Counted from the stretch's first letter, positions 36,430-46,077 are shown. The stretch is 47,482 bases of DNA from Methanobacteriaceae archaeon (GCA_030539615.1 JAUNXU010000006.1:1-47482), one strand, 5' to 3'. Numbers and translations: made by a program. The notes: generated by a model not told the origin, from the sequence alone.

Positions 36430-36783
36430 TATTTTTTTCACCTACCTTTAATAATTTTTTATATTCAAGAGATATTTTTTATCCATATCATCTTTTTGAA
36501 CATTAAAACTTTCTAAATCTTTTCATTCATTATAACAACCTAGACAACTATGAATATTTATTAATATTATTATGTTCTTATCTATGTTTTTAACTTTATT
36601 ATATTTTTAAATAAATATTGATTTTTTTATAAGAAATATGGATACTGGTTAAATAATATGTTAATAAAAAGATATAATATTTTAGGAAAATATTTTCTAT
36701 GAAAAAATAATAATAATAATAATATACCTTTATTTTCATAACATTATATTAAGTTAAAAAAAAATAATAAGGAATTGATAAAT
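36430..36783. other. Divergent intergenic region with a palindrome and AAT repeats
   Basis: Besides the possible gene remnant, this region has a perfect 12-base palindrome GAAAATATTTTC at 36686-36697 and an AAT trinucleotide run at about 36707-36721, both upstream of the oxidoreductase gene. It must contain the promoters of both divergent genes. No intact gene is visible. Confidence 0.4.
36448..36609 (-). pseudogene. Possible decayed cysteine-containing ORF upstream of the QueG-like gene
   Basis: A minus-strand frame with no start codon runs through about 50 codons to a TAA at 36448, directly before the SD of the QueG-like gene. It is broken once by TGA at 36525-36523. The residues around the break read HSCLGCYNE, stop, KDLESFNVQKDDMDKKY, which look like real protein with a CxxC. 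It may be the end of a lost operon partner. It could be chance. Confidence 0.25.
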
Positions 36784-38088
36784 TTGAATATAGTTATTAT
36801 AGGAGCAGGTCCTGCTGGCCGATTTGCTGCAATGAAAGCTGCTGAAAATGGCGAAAATGTTACATTAATTGAAAAACGATTTATTGGAGGTAAATGTTTA
36901 AACCAAAGCTGTATGGTTGTATGTTCTTTAAGTGATATTGCAAAACATATGCTTGAAGCTAATAGATTTAATGATCTTGAACTTCTTGATTATCAACCAG
37001 TTGTTAAATATGATAATATAACAAAGAAAGTTAAGGAAACTCAAAAAATTATAAGAAAAATTATTACAAGTGAAACTGAAGAAACTGGTGTAGACTTTAT
37101 TCAAGGTGAAGCAAGTATTGATGCAGAAAATAAGATAGTTACTGTTAATGATGAAGATTATGAATATGATAAACTATTAATTTGTACTGGTTCTACACCA
37201 TTTATTCCCCCTATTACAGGTGTTGAAAATGCTTATAATTATACAGATCTTTTAAAGCTTAAAGAAGTTCCAAATGATCTTATTATTATTGGTGGTGAAA
37301 CTTCTGCTGCTGAATTTGCTAGTATTTATTCTTCATTAGGAAGTAATGTAAATATTTTATGTAGAAATAGTTTTCTTAAGAATATTAATGATTCTGAAGT
37401 TGAAGAATATATTGTTACTAAGTTATTAAAGAATACTGTTGTTCATGAAAATGTAGATATTAAACAAATTACTGCTGATGGTGTTGAAACTAGTAATGGT
37501 TTTATTAATGGTACTGTGTTACTTGCCACAGGTGTAAAACCCAATAGTGATCTTGTTAAAGATATTGTAAAATTAGATAGTAAAGGTAATATTATTACTG
37601 ATGAACATATGCTTACTAGTAATGAAGATATTTATGCTGCTGGAGATGTTGTTGGTGGTATTCTTGCAACACCAGTTAGTCGTATGGAAGGTATGGTTGC
37701 AATACATAATATTTGTGGAAAAGTTGATACTCCAGATTATAGTATTATCCCCCTTAATATAACATTACCATATGATCTTGTATATCTTACAGGTACTAAT
37801 GTATCTTCTAATGGGGCTGAAGGAATGTTACCTGGAGCAGCAGGTCCTGGATCTTTTTGGCATGTACTTGATGGATCTACTGGTTTAACTAAAGTTCGTA
37901 TTGATGTTAGTACAGGAAAAGTTAATAATATCATTTCACTTTCACCTAATGCTAATCTAGCATTACCCTATATTGCTAAAGCTATGAAAGAAAATGTTAC
38001 TTCATCTGATTTTGATAATTTTACTGAAATTCATCCTACAACAGATGGTATTTTTAAATTAATTGAATTTTTTAAAAGATTCAATTAA
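36784..38088 (+). CDS. FAD-dependent pyridine nucleotide-disulfide oxidoreductase
   Basis: The 434-residue protein matches the dihydrolipoamide dehydrogenase/glutathione reductase class. It has the FAD site VIIGAGPAGRFAA (about residues 4-16), the redox disulfide CLNQSC in GGKCLNQSCM (Cys pair spaced CX4C, about residue 40), a second nucleotide motif near residue 165, and an AAGDVVGG segment near 290. It lacks the usual C-terminal His-Glu wording of true Lpd, so the substrate is uncertain. The likely start is the TTG at 36784, 10 bases after AAGGA; a TTG at 36775 is too close to it. Confidence 0.82.
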   Translation: MNIVIIGAGPAGRFAAMKAAENGENVTLIEKRFIGGKCLNQSCMVVCSLSDIAKHMLEANRFNDLELLDYQPVVKYDNITKKVKETQKIIRKIITSETEETGVDFIQGEASIDAENKIVTVNDEDYEYDKLLICTGSTPFIPPITGVENAYNYTDLLKLKEVPNDLIIIGGETSAAEFASIYSSLGSNVNILCRNSFLKNINDSEVEEYIVTKLLKNTVVHENVDIKQITADGVETSNGFINGTVLLATGVKPNSDLVKDIVKLDSKGNIITDEHMLTSNEDIYAAGDVVGGILATPVSRMEGMVAIHNICGKVDTPDYSIIPLNITLPYDLVYLTGTNVSSNGAEGMLPGAAGPGSFWHVLDGSTGLTKVRIDVSTGKVNNIISLSPNANLALPYIAKAMKENVTSSDFDNFTEIHPTTDGIFKLIEFFKRFN

Positions 38089-38096
38089 AAACTTTT

Positions 38097-39155
38097 TTAT
38101 TTTTTAGTTTTATTAATGATTATTTTCCCTATTTTATCTGGTGAATCTAATACTTCTTTTGAATACTTACCTACATTTAATTTAATAGTTTCAATATTTT
38201 CTAATGCTTCATTTATTGTTTTTGTTATATTTTCTACTTTTGTTTCTAACATTGCTCCTTTAAATACTGATGATAAATTATGATATCTTCCATATTTTAC
38301 TCCAATTACTATTACTACTGGTATTTTACAGGAAATTAATTCATGTAATGTTAATCCATCATCAGTTGTTACTGTTAAATCTACGATTTTATACAAATCA
38401 TTTATCCAATCAACATAACCTAAATTTATTATATTAGGATGATCTATATATTCTTCACATTGTTTATTTAATGGGTAACCTATTACTATTATATTAGTTT
38501 CAGGATTTGTTTCAGCATATATTCTTACTGATTGTGCCATTTTATCAAATAGTGTTGATCCAGAAGTAAAAAGTATTGTTGGTTTAGTAGGATCATAATT
38601 TGATGGCATTTTTTCTTTTGCTATTTTTTCATCACCATTTATTATTCTAGTATTTATTGGTATATATGCTCGATGTACTTTATTTTTTGTTGAATTATTT
38701 GGAGTATCTGTAAATTGTGTTGCTTCAGGTAACATTATTATTTCAGTTATTTTAGAACAAACTTTTGTATCTGTTGGTGTTGATACAATTCCTATTGAAG
38801 GTTTATGAGCTAATTTTGCACCTACACAACCAATTACTGCCCCACCACCAATTACACCTATCACAATATCAGGATTTTCTTTTCGTATTAAATTTGCTGC
38901 TTTTATTCCTGCTGTTATTGTACTTATCCCTGCTTTTGCTAATTTTGTTTTTGAAGCAGCATGTCCTCCAGCAGCTGGTATTGGTGTTGTTAACCAATTC
39001 ATGTCATGTTTTTTAAATAATAATCCTTGTGCTGAATTATCAAGAACTACTTTTGAAGTCATATTATATTTTTCTTCTAATGATTTAAGGATATTATATG
39101 CAATTCCTGCATCCCCACCAATTCCACGTCCTGTTATAAACATTAATGCTTTCAT
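38097..39155 (-). CDS. MurG-like family 28 glycosyltransferase
   Basis: The 352-residue protein is GT-B in form. The N-terminal half opens with MFITGRGIGGDAG and includes an IGVIGGGAVIG segment; the C-terminal half has FTSGSTLFDK and the nucleotide-sugar binding stretch TTDDGLTLHELISCKIPVVI. It is related to MurG and similar UDP-sugar transferases. Beside an MraY-like gene, a role in pseudomurein precursor synthesis (adding a second sugar to a lipid-linked precursor) is the likely reading, inferred from context. GAGGAAA precedes the ATG. Confidence 0.7.
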   Translation of the reverse strand: MKALMFITGRGIGGDAGIAYNILKSLEEKYNMTSKVVLDNSAQGLLFKKHDMNWLTTPIPAAGGHAASKTKLAKAGISTITAGIKAANLIRKENPDIVIGVIGGGAVIGCVGAKLAHKPSIGIVSTPTDTKVCSKITEIIMLPEATQFTDTPNNSTKNKVHRAYIPINTRIINGDEKIAKEKMPSNYDPTKPTILFTSGSTLFDKMAQSVRIYAETNPETNIIVIGYPLNKQCEEYIDHPNIINLGYVDWINDLYKIVDLTVTTDDGLTLHELISCKIPVVIVIGVKYGRYHNLSSVFKGAMLETKVENITKTINEALENIETIKLNVGKYSKEVLDSPDKIGKIIINKTKK

Positions 39156-39367
39156 TGTTATTTCCTCTTTTTATTTTTTTTTGAATAAAATATTAATTAT
39201 TAGTTTAGTAAGTAAAATGATACTGATTTTTATTTTATATTCTATGATATAGTATATATTAATAAATTTATTATATTTTAAAAAATTGAAGTTTTAGACT
39301 AAAGTTAATAGTTTTAAGTTTGTTTTAATTTCTAAAAAAATAGGAAAAAAAGTAAAAGGAGGTTAAT

Positions 39368-40318
39368 TTATAATTTATGTTGTGTAAATACTTTATGTTC
39401 TTGATATTGTTGTGCAAAAGGATTGAATAAGAATCTTCTTGCCCCTAATAATATTAATATATCATTATTTGTGCGGTATTGTTTATTTTGGAATATAATT
39501 TTTCTAAATAGATCCCCTAATCCACCACCAGTTAATACATCCATTACATAATCCCCGAATACAGGATTTTGTATATTTAAATATTGTTCTAAGTAGTTTT
39601 TTAGTGTTCTTTTTCTTAAATATGCTATTATTATCGTAGTTATTAAGAATAAAATTATCATTACTATAAATTCTACTGGGTAAAACATTGTTGTTGTTAT
39701 GCCTTTTGTTATTACTGCTGATACAATTGCTAATATTATACCTAATGCTATACCAAATGAATGATTTCCTACTTCCCCCATCATTATGTATCCAGAATAA
39801 TCTTGTGATGCATATCCTAAGCATATGAAGATTAATAATATTGGTAAATAATATAATGGAGATCCTAATAAAGTTAGTATTGCAAATGATATTATTGACA
39901 TTATAAATACTGTTGTACATACTGTTCCAGGTTGCATATCTGCTATATTCATTATTTGTACCATTAATGCTACTAATATTGCTATTGGTCCCATACAATA
40001 GTATCCAAGTACCATTACTGCGATTATTCCTATTCCCCTAAGAAGTTGTCCTACATCAATTGGTAATGAACCTATCTTTTTTCTACCTAATAAATCATCA
40101 ATAAATGCAAGTATACCCATAAGTCCTATCAGGTATGAAAATGGTTTTGGAAAAAAGATAACCATTGCTATAAATGGTGCTATTCCAATTGCTCTTGGTA
40201 TTCCTCCACGAACATCTTCAAATAAGTTTCCTTTAATCTTAGTAAATAATACTGTGAAAAATATTGTTAGGATCAATGTAAGTATTAATGCTAATATCCA
40301 TGTTACATATATTTCCAT
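39368..40318 (-). CDS. MraY-like glycosyl-phosphoprenyl transferase
   Basis: This 316-residue membrane protein has about nine hydrophobic segments. It keeps the family-4 landmarks: an LAFIDDLLGRKK aspartate pair (about residues 71-82), an MNIADMQPGT loop in place of the NLTDGLDG motif, and a DYSGYIMMGEVGNHSFG loop in place of the MGDxGS motif. MraY joins the phospho-sugar-peptide to a polyprenyl phosphate; a divergent relative takes this role in pseudomurein-forming methanogens. The adjacent MurG-like gene supports that. AAAAGGTGAG precedes the ATG. Confidence 0.78.
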   Translation of the reverse strand: MEIYVTWILALILTLILTIFFTVLFTKIKGNLFEDVRGGIPRAIGIAPFIAMVIFFPKPFSYLIGLMGILAFIDDLLGRKKIGSLPIDVGQLLRGIGIIAVMVLGYYCMGPIAILVALMVQIMNIADMQPGTVCTTVFIMSIISFAILTLLGSPLYYLPILLIFICLGYASQDYSGYIMMGEVGNHSFGIALGIILAIVSAVITKGITTTMFYPVEFIVMIILFLITTIIIAYLRKRTLKNYLEQYLNIQNPVFGDYVMDVLTGGGLGDLFRKIIFQNKQYRTNNDILILLGARRFLFNPFAQQYQEHKVFTQHKL

Positions 40319-40579
40319 TTTCTCACCTTTTACTATTTTATTTATATAATTATTTTCTAAAACTAATAATTTAGTATTGTTTTATAAATAAGCATATATT
40401 AATAGTAATTTTTTTTATTATATAATAATATTATTTAATCTATCATATTTATACTATTATTTTTTCTACAATACTATCAACTATCATGATTATTGTTGTA
40501 TTTTATTTTTTTGAGAAATTAAGTATTTGATGGTGATTTAAGTCTTAAGTTGTTATGGGTGGTTTTTTTCTATTGTTAT

Positions 40580-41638
40580 TTAATTTATTGGATATCTTAA
40601 AAAGGCTGCCATACTACCTAGTGCTTTTAATTGTTGTCCACCATCATGATCATTGCTTATTATTGTTACTTTTCCTCCCATATTTTCTACTGTGTTCATT
40701 AGTTCTGTTATTTCTCTGTTTCTTAATAGTTTGTCTAGTACTAATAGTTTTTCTACTGCTCCCATGTTTATTGCTTTTTTTGTTTCTTTTTGAGAATATG
40801 CTATAAGATTTGATGATTTTCCAATTAGGGCTAATAAATCATTTACTTCTTTTATTTCTTTTGCTATTCTTGCTTCTTTTGTTAATTCTTTTATTATTCC
40901 TGTTTTTAGGATTTCTTGTATTCCGGTGTGTCCTCCAGATCCTGTGTTTTCTATGATGGATTTTTTTGCAAGATCTTGATGTTTGTTTTGTAAGTATTCA
41001 TAATAGCTATTTTTTGTAAATCCTGGCCCTATTATTATTAATTTGTTTATTTTTTTGTATTTTTGTATTACATTTGTGATTTCTGTGAAGTATTCTATTT
41101 GTTTTTCTTTTCTGTTTTTTTGTATTTCTTGTTTTCCTGATAGTTCTCCTTGTATTGGTCCTATGTAGTCTATCCCATATTGTCTGATTATTCCTATATC
41201 TGTTGTGTTATCTTCTAGTGCGATTATTATTTGTGTTGGTTTTTTTGTTGCATTTATTGCTTCTTCTAGTCTTTTTAAGCTCCATTTATCCCATGTTTTT
41301 TGTATTCTTATTGTGTTATTTTCTTGTATGTTTAACGTGTGGTGTGCTCCAAGTGGTATTATGTCTTCTGGTCCTGATTCTATTATTCCTGTTAGTCTTA
41401 GCATTCCTGTGTATTTGTGGTATTTTATTTCTTTTACTCTTAGTCCTAAGAAGAATGTTTTTTTTATTCCTCGATCACTTCTTATTTTATCTCCTGTTGG
41501 GTCTTGTATTCTTCTTGTTGTTAGTGATGATACGTAGTTATTTTTTTGGATTATGTGTGAAAGGTGCCATAGGTCATCTTGTGATTCAGGTATTAATTCT
41601 ATTAGTCCTTTTTTTTTGTCTTGTTTTTTTATATGCAT
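40580..41638 (-). CDS. pelA: Pelota (Dom34) ribosome-rescue factor
   Basis: The 352-residue protein has the three Pelota domains: an N-terminal Sm-like domain opening with HIKKQDKKKGLIELIPES and DDLWHLS, a central eRF1-like domain (about 130-265) with an IIIGPGFTK segment, and a C-terminal domain (265-352). It lacks the GGQ of release factor aRF1, as expected. With aABCE1 and aEF1A it releases stalled ribosomes. The SD is weak. It is divergent from the next gene. Confidence 0.96.
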   Translation of the reverse strand: MHIKKQDKKKGLIELIPESQDDLWHLSHIIQKNNYVSSLTTRRIQDPTGDKIRSDRGIKKTFFLGLRVKEIKYHKYTGMLRLTGIIESGPEDIIPLGAHHTLNIQENNTIRIQKTWDKWSLKRLEEAINATKKPTQIIIALEDNTTDIGIIRQYGIDYIGPIQGELSGKQEIQKNRKEKQIEYFTEITNVIQKYKKINKLIIIGPGFTKNSYYEYLQNKHQDLAKKSIIENTGSGGHTGIQEILKTGIIKELTKEARIAKEIKEVNDLLALIGKSSNLIAYSQKETKKAINMGAVEKLLVLDKLLRNREITELMNTVENMGGKVTIISNDHDGGQQLKALGSMAAFLRYPIN

Positions 41639-41757
41639 TCTTTTTTTCTCTTGTTATTTTTATTATTGTTTTATTTTTTGTGTTTTATTGTTTATTAGTA
41701 TTTAGTTAATAATTTTTATTATTTTTTATTAAAATAGTAATACTTTTATATTACTTA

Positions 41758-41789
41758 TTATATAATTAGTATTACCAACATAATTGGTA
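41758..41789 (+). promoter_or_regulatory. TATA box and operator-like dyad before the tyrA pair
   Basis: TTATATAA (41758-41765) is followed 8 bases later by TACCAA-CATAA-TTGGTA (41773-41789), a perfect 6-bp dyad with a 5-base spacer. It falls between the TATA box and the predicted start site near 41790, where a bound repressor would block transcription. The CC/GG steps make chance less likely here than for pure AT dyads. Confidence 0.4.
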
Positions 41790-41827
41790 GGTGAAATAAA
41801 CAAAATTAAATAATTAAAAAATAAATT

Positions 41828-42136
41828 ATGAATCAAGAACAAAAACATGCATTAGTAGAAACAGTAGAAAATACAAGCCCATGGGAAAGAATATCAACTA
41901 CAGAAGATGGAATATTCTTAATAAAAACTCCCGAAAACAATGGTAACGTAACAGTATTTGTAGAAATAAATCCTTCAGTAAAAGGACAACCTCTAAAAAA
42001 AAGAGGTGTATTTATAAAAAATAAAGAGGAATATGAAATAATAAAAGAATTACTATCAAATCATAAAATAAAAGAATTATTAGAAACAATAAATGAATTT
42101 TATTGTAAACAAGAAATACCGAAAATAGAAATATAA
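41828..42136 (+). CDS. Conserved hypothetical protein, 102 aa
   Basis: I do not recognise a named family. The 102-residue product is soluble, with a beta-rich first half (a FLIKTPENNGNVTVFVEI stretch) and a helical second half. No cysteine cluster is present except one Cys near the end. There is no SD within 25 bases of the ATG. It lies 53 bases before tyrA on the same strand and is probably co-transcribed with it. A link to aromatic amino acid synthesis is possible only by position. Confidence 0.6.
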   Translation: MNQEQKHALVETVENTSPWERISTTEDGIFLIKTPENNGNVTVFVEINPSVKGQPLKKRGVFIKNKEEYEIIKELLSNHKIKELLETINEFYCKQEIPKIEI

Positions 42137-42189
42137 AAAAAGCTATACAAAAATAATAGTATATATTTATTAAATTATTAGGTGTATTA

Positions 42190-43506
42190 ATGACAAAAAG
42201 AAATATAACAATAATTGGTGCAACAAGAGGACTAGGAAAATGGATTGCTAAATATTTAAATAATTTTGAGCATAACATTACAATAACTAGTAGAAATTCT
42301 AAAGAAGGAAAAATAGTTGCTAATAAACTTAAAGTAAATTATTCAAACAATAATATCAAAGCTATTCAAAATGCAGATATAATAATATTTGCTGTTCCTT
42401 TAGATAAAATGGAAGAAACTATAAAAGAAATTGCACCTTATGCTCCTCCTAACTCTGTATTAATTGATATTGCATCTATTAAAATAAATTCAGCAAATGC
42501 TTTAAAAAAGTATGCACCTGAAAATACAGAGATATTACCAACACATCCTATGTTTGGACCAAGATTACCAAGTCTTGAAGGACAGATTGTTATATTAACT
42601 CCAACAGATATTAATGGATCATGGTTTAAAATAATTAAAAAATTTCTCATACAAGAAAATACTCATATAATCATAAGTTCTCCTGAAGAGCATGATAAAA
42701 TGATGAGTATAGTACAGGGATTAACTCATTTCACATATATAACTCTTGCTTCAACAATTAAAAAACTTAATATTTCTATGAAAGAATCTAGAAATTTTGC
42801 AAGTCCTATTTATAATATGATGCTTGATATGATAAGTCGTATTGTTGCTCAAAATCCATATATGTATTATGCAATTCAAAAACAAAATCCTGAAACTAGA
42901 AAATCAAGGAATTGTTTAATAAATGAAATTAATTATATGAATAATCTTATTGAAAAAGGTGATGAAAAAACATTTGTATCTATTATGAGTAATTCTGCAA
43001 AGCATTTTGATGATTTTGAAGAATCTCTTGGACGATCAGATAAAGCTATTAATGCTTTGAATACTGAATTAGTATATCTTAAAAATAATATTGGTATGGA
43101 AGTTGGATTAAAACATAGATATAATGGTAATATTCATGTAGGTATTATTAGTGAAGTTAATAATGAAGTTGTTATCATTAATAAATCTAATAAACAGCTG
43201 AAAATTAAAATATCTAATATTGATATTTTATCTAAAGAAGAGTTATTAGATTGGAAAAAGAATAATTTAAATAGATATTATTATGATTTGTCAGTTATTT
43301 TTAGTAAATCATGTGATGAGGGTATTTTAGCTGATATATTTAGAAAGATTGATCAGGTTATTGATGTAGATATTATTGATGAATATTATGGTAATCAAAT
43401 ATCATATGATCAGATGAGTATTACATTTCATTATAGTGTTTTTGATAAGGAAGATCGATTTGTTGTTGAAGATTATATTCAAGGTATGGGAGGTATCATA
43501 CGGTAA
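42190..43506 (+). CDS. tyrA: Prephenate dehydrogenase with extra C-terminal domains
   Basis: The 438-residue protein converts prephenate to 4-hydroxyphenylpyruvate. It has the NAD motif ITIIGATRGLGKW (about residues 6-18), a THPMFGP segment near residue 118, and a helical dimer domain to about 295. Two additions follow: a small beta domain (about 303-355), and residues 363-438 that resemble the ferredoxin-fold anticodon-binding (FDX-ACB) domain of PheT, including a DEYYGNQIS stretch. I recall such a part described as a predicted regulatory domain of prephenate dehydrogenase. It may bind a product amino acid. AGGTG lies 6 bases before the ATG. Confidence 0.88.
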   Translation: MTKRNITIIGATRGLGKWIAKYLNNFEHNITITSRNSKEGKIVANKLKVNYSNNNIKAIQNADIIIFAVPLDKMEETIKEIAPYAPPNSVLIDIASIKINSANALKKYAPENTEILPTHPMFGPRLPSLEGQIVILTPTDINGSWFKIIKKFLIQENTHIIISSPEEHDKMMSIVQGLTHFTYITLASTIKKLNISMKESRNFASPIYNMMLDMISRIVAQNPYMYYAIQKQNPETRKSRNCLINEINYMNNLIEKGDEKTFVSIMSNSAKHFDDFEESLGRSDKAINALNTELVYLKNNIGMEVGLKHRYNGNIHVGIISEVNNEVVIINKSNKQLKIKISNIDILSKEELLDWKKNNLNRYYYDLSVIFSKSCDEGILADIFRKIDQVIDVDIIDEYYGNQISYDQMSITFHYSVFDKEDRFVVEDYIQGMGGIIR

Positions 43507-43747
43507 TTATTTAACAACATATTGATTTTTTTTTATTTTTTTAAAAATTTACTCTTTTTATTACTTTTTTTAATTAATAGTTTTAAGTGTTTAATTTTAT
43601 TTTAATTAGTTAATATTAACTTAATTAGTATAAAAAATATTATAAAAATTATTTAAATTATTTAAAACTTAATTTGATCTTAATTTAATAATACTAGATG
43701 ATATATTAAGAATTATAATTAAATTTTTTATTAAAAAAACCAAAACA

Positions 43748-43757
43748 TTTATATATA
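43748..43757 (+). promoter_or_regulatory. TATA box of cdc48
   Basis: CAAAACA followed by TTTATATATA is a strong archaeal BRE/TATA match. It predicts transcription from about 43778, leaving a 5' leader of about 95 bases before the ATG. Confidence 0.6.
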
Positions 43758-43781
43758 ACTTATTATAAACTTATAATTACA

Positions 43782-43812
43782 AAAGGTTAATAAAATAAAT
43801 ATAATAACCTTT
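43782..43812 (+). promoter_or_regulatory. Leader dyad upstream of cdc48
   Basis: AAAGGTTA (43782-43789) and TAACCTTT (43805-43812) are perfectly complementary around a 15-base loop. The dyad begins within a few bases of the predicted start site. It can act as an operator for a dimeric regulator or as a leader hairpin. A direct repeat of GTTAATAAAATA follows each arm region. Confidence 0.4.
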
Positions 43813-43871
43813 AGTTAATAAAATATAATACTTATCAATTCACAAATTAATCACAAAGGAGATGAATTATC

Positions 43872-46052
43872 ATGCAAGAAGAATTAAAATTAAAAGTAGC
43901 AGAAGCATTTTCACAATCAGACATTGGACGATCAATAGCAAGAATAGACCCCAGTTGCATGGGAAAAATGAATCTTAAAGACGGTGACATAATAGAAATA
44001 GAAGGAAATAAAATCACAACAGCAACAGTAGTAGCATCACAATCAGATGTAAGTTTAGGAATACTAAGAATAGATGGATACTTACGAAAAAATGCAGGAA
44101 CATCAATTGGAGAAGAAGTAACAATAAGAAAAGCAGAAATCAAAGAAGCTAAAAAAGTTGTTTTAGCACCAACAGACCAAGAAATTGCAGTACAAGGAAA
44201 TGTCAACTCAGTATTCAAAGGAAGAATAGTAAACAAAGGAGACATAATCATATCAGGAATACGAAGACAACAAACACATATGTTTAATGACATATTCAAT
44301 GAATTCATGACCGATGTAGCACCAATTGGAGAAGTAAAACTTGCAGTAATAAACACAAAACCATTAGGATCAGTACAAATAACAGATGCAACCAATATTG
44401 AAATAGAAACAAAACCAGTAGATCCTAGCAAACTAGAAGGAATAGACAAAATCATTGATGTATCCTATGAAGACATTGGTGGACTTAAAAAAGAAGTTAA
44501 AAAAGTAAGAGAAATGGTAGAAATACCAATGAAACGACCAGAACTATTTGAACGACTTGGAATATCAGCTCCAAAAGGAGTATTAATGCATGGACCACCA
44601 GGAACAGGAAAAACATTACTTGCAAAAGCAGTAGCAAATGAAACAGATGCACATTTCATAGTAATAAATGGTCCAGAAATCATGAGCAAATATGTAGGAG
44701 GATCAGAAGAACAATTAAGAGAACTATTTGAAGAAGCAGAAGAAAACAGCCCATCAATCATATTTATAGATGAATTAGATGCAATAGCACCAAAAAGAGA
44801 AGAAGTACAAGGAGATGTAGAACGAAGAACAGTAGCACAATTATTAACATTAATGGATGGTCTAAAAAGCAGAGGACAAGTAGTAGTAATCGGTGCAACA
44901 AATAGACCAGATGCAATAGATTCTGCTCTTAGAAGACCAGGACGATTTGATCGAGAAATAGAAATAGGTGTTCCAGATACAGAAGAAAGAAAAGAAGTAT
45001 TAGAAATCCATACAAGAGGAATGCCACTATCAGAAGATGTAAATCTAGATGACATAGCACAAATAACACATGGATTTGTAGGAGCAGACCTAGAAGCATT
45101 ATGTAAAGAAGCAGCAATGATTGTATTAAGACGAGTAATACCAGATATACAAACAGATAAACAAATTCCACAAGAAAAACTAAAAGAAATGGTACTACAA
45201 AAATCAGACTTCAAAGAAGCACTAAAAGAAATACAACCATCAGCACTACGAGAAGTATTAGTACAAATACCAAATATATCATATAAAGACATAGGTGGAT
45301 TAACTGATGCAAAACAAGAATTACAAGAAGCAGTAGAATGGCCAATAAAAAACCCTGAAAAATTCAAAAAATTCTCAATAACACCACCAAAAGGAGTAAT
45401 ACTTAATGGACCACCAGGAACTGGAAAAACACTTCTAGCAAAAGCAGTAGCAAATGAAAGTGAAGCAAACTTTATATCAATTAAAGGACCAGAACTCTTA
45501 TCCAAATGGGTGGGAGATTCAGAAAAAGGAATACGAGAAGTATTTAGAAAAGCAAGACAAACAGCCCCAACAGTAATATTCTTTGATGAACTAGATGCAA
45601 TAGCATCAACAAGAGGAAACAGTAGTGATTCAGGAGTAACACAAAGAGTAGTAAATCAACTTTTAACAGAAATGGATGGAATGGAAGAACTACAAGACAT
45701 ATCAGTAATAGCAGCAACCAACAGAAAAGATATAATTGACCCAGCATTACTTAGAGCAGGAAGATTTGACAGACATGTAGAAGTAGGCGAACCAGATCTA
45801 GAATCAAGAATAGCAATATTTAAAGTACATACAAAAGACATGCCCATAGAAGATAATGTAGACATAGAAAAACTAGCCAAAGAAACAGAAGGATATGTTG
45901 GTTCAGACATAGAAAGTGTATGCAGAGAAGCAGTAATGTTAACATTAAGAGAAAATATGGAAGCAGAAAAAATATCACTAAAATCATTTAAAGAAGCTAT
46001 GAAAAAAGTAAAACCAAAAGAAAAAACAGACGACTTAATCTCATACAACTAA
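43872..46052 (+). CDS. cdc48: Cdc48/VCP-like AAA+ ATPase
   Basis: The 726-residue protein has the N domain (about residues 1-190) and two AAA modules. D1 has Walker A GPPGTGKT at 241-248 and Walker [10 protein letters not shown] near 297; D2 has Walker A at 513-520 and Walker [10 protein letters not shown] near 570. It unfolds proteins and feeds the proteasome. The last residues are ISYN, close to but not matching the hydrophobic-Tyr-X tail used to open the 20S gate. GGAGATGA precedes the ATG. Codons are strongly A- and C-ending, the extreme case in this window. Confidence 0.97.
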   Translation: MQEELKLKVAEAFSQSDIGRSIARIDPSCMGKMNLKDGDIIEIEGNKITTATVVASQSDVSLGILRIDGYLRKNAGTSIGEEVTIRKAEIKEAKKVVLAPTDQEIAVQGNVNSVFKGRIVNKGDIIISGIRRQQTHMFNDIFNEFMTDVAPIGEVKLAVINTKPLGSVQITDATNIEIETKPVDPSKLEGIDKIIDVSYEDIGGLKKEVKKVREMVEIPMKRPELFERLGISAPKGVLMHGPPGTGKTLLAKAVANETDAHFIVINGPEIMSKYVGGSEEQLRELFEEAEENSPSIIFIDELDAIAPKREEVQGDVERRTVAQLLTLMDGLKSRGQVVVIGATNRPDAIDSALRRPGRFDREIEIGVPDTEERKEVLEIHTRGMPLSEDVNLDDIAQITHGFVGADLEALCKEAAMIVLRRVIPDIQTDKQIPQEKLKEMVLQKSDFKEALKEIQPSALREVLVQIPNISYKDIGGLTDAKQELQEAVEWPIKNPEKFKKFSITPPKGVILNGPPGTGKTLLAKAVANESEANFISIKGPELLSKWVGDSEKGIREVFRKARQTAPTVIFFDELDAIASTRGNSSDSGVTQRVVNQLLTEMDGMEELQDISVIAATNRKDIIDPALLRAGRFDRHVEVGEPDLESRIAIFKVHTKDMPIEDNVDIEKLAKETEGYVGSDIESVCREAVMLTLRENMEAEKISLKSFKEAMKKVKPKEKTDDLISYN

Positions 46053-46077
46053 ATTCATAAATTAAACATGTAATAAT

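Larger units (their letters stand above)
43507..43871. other. Intergenic region with the cdc48 promoter
   Basis: No gene is seen. The left half is AT-rich sequence with T runs that may end the tyrA transcript. The right half holds the cdc48 TATA box (43748-43757) and a hairpin-forming dyad just after the predicted start site, listed separately. Confidence 0.45.

Noticed and set aside
39355-39380. GGAGG on the plus strand near the 3' end of the MraY-like gene
   Set aside because: Every frame behind it stops within a few codons and the region codes for MraY on the other strand; taken as chance.
44465-45505. 346-codon minus-strand frame opposite cdc48
   Set aside because: Shadow frame produced by the codon bias of cdc48; it is Ser-rich and reads the AAA motifs backwards.
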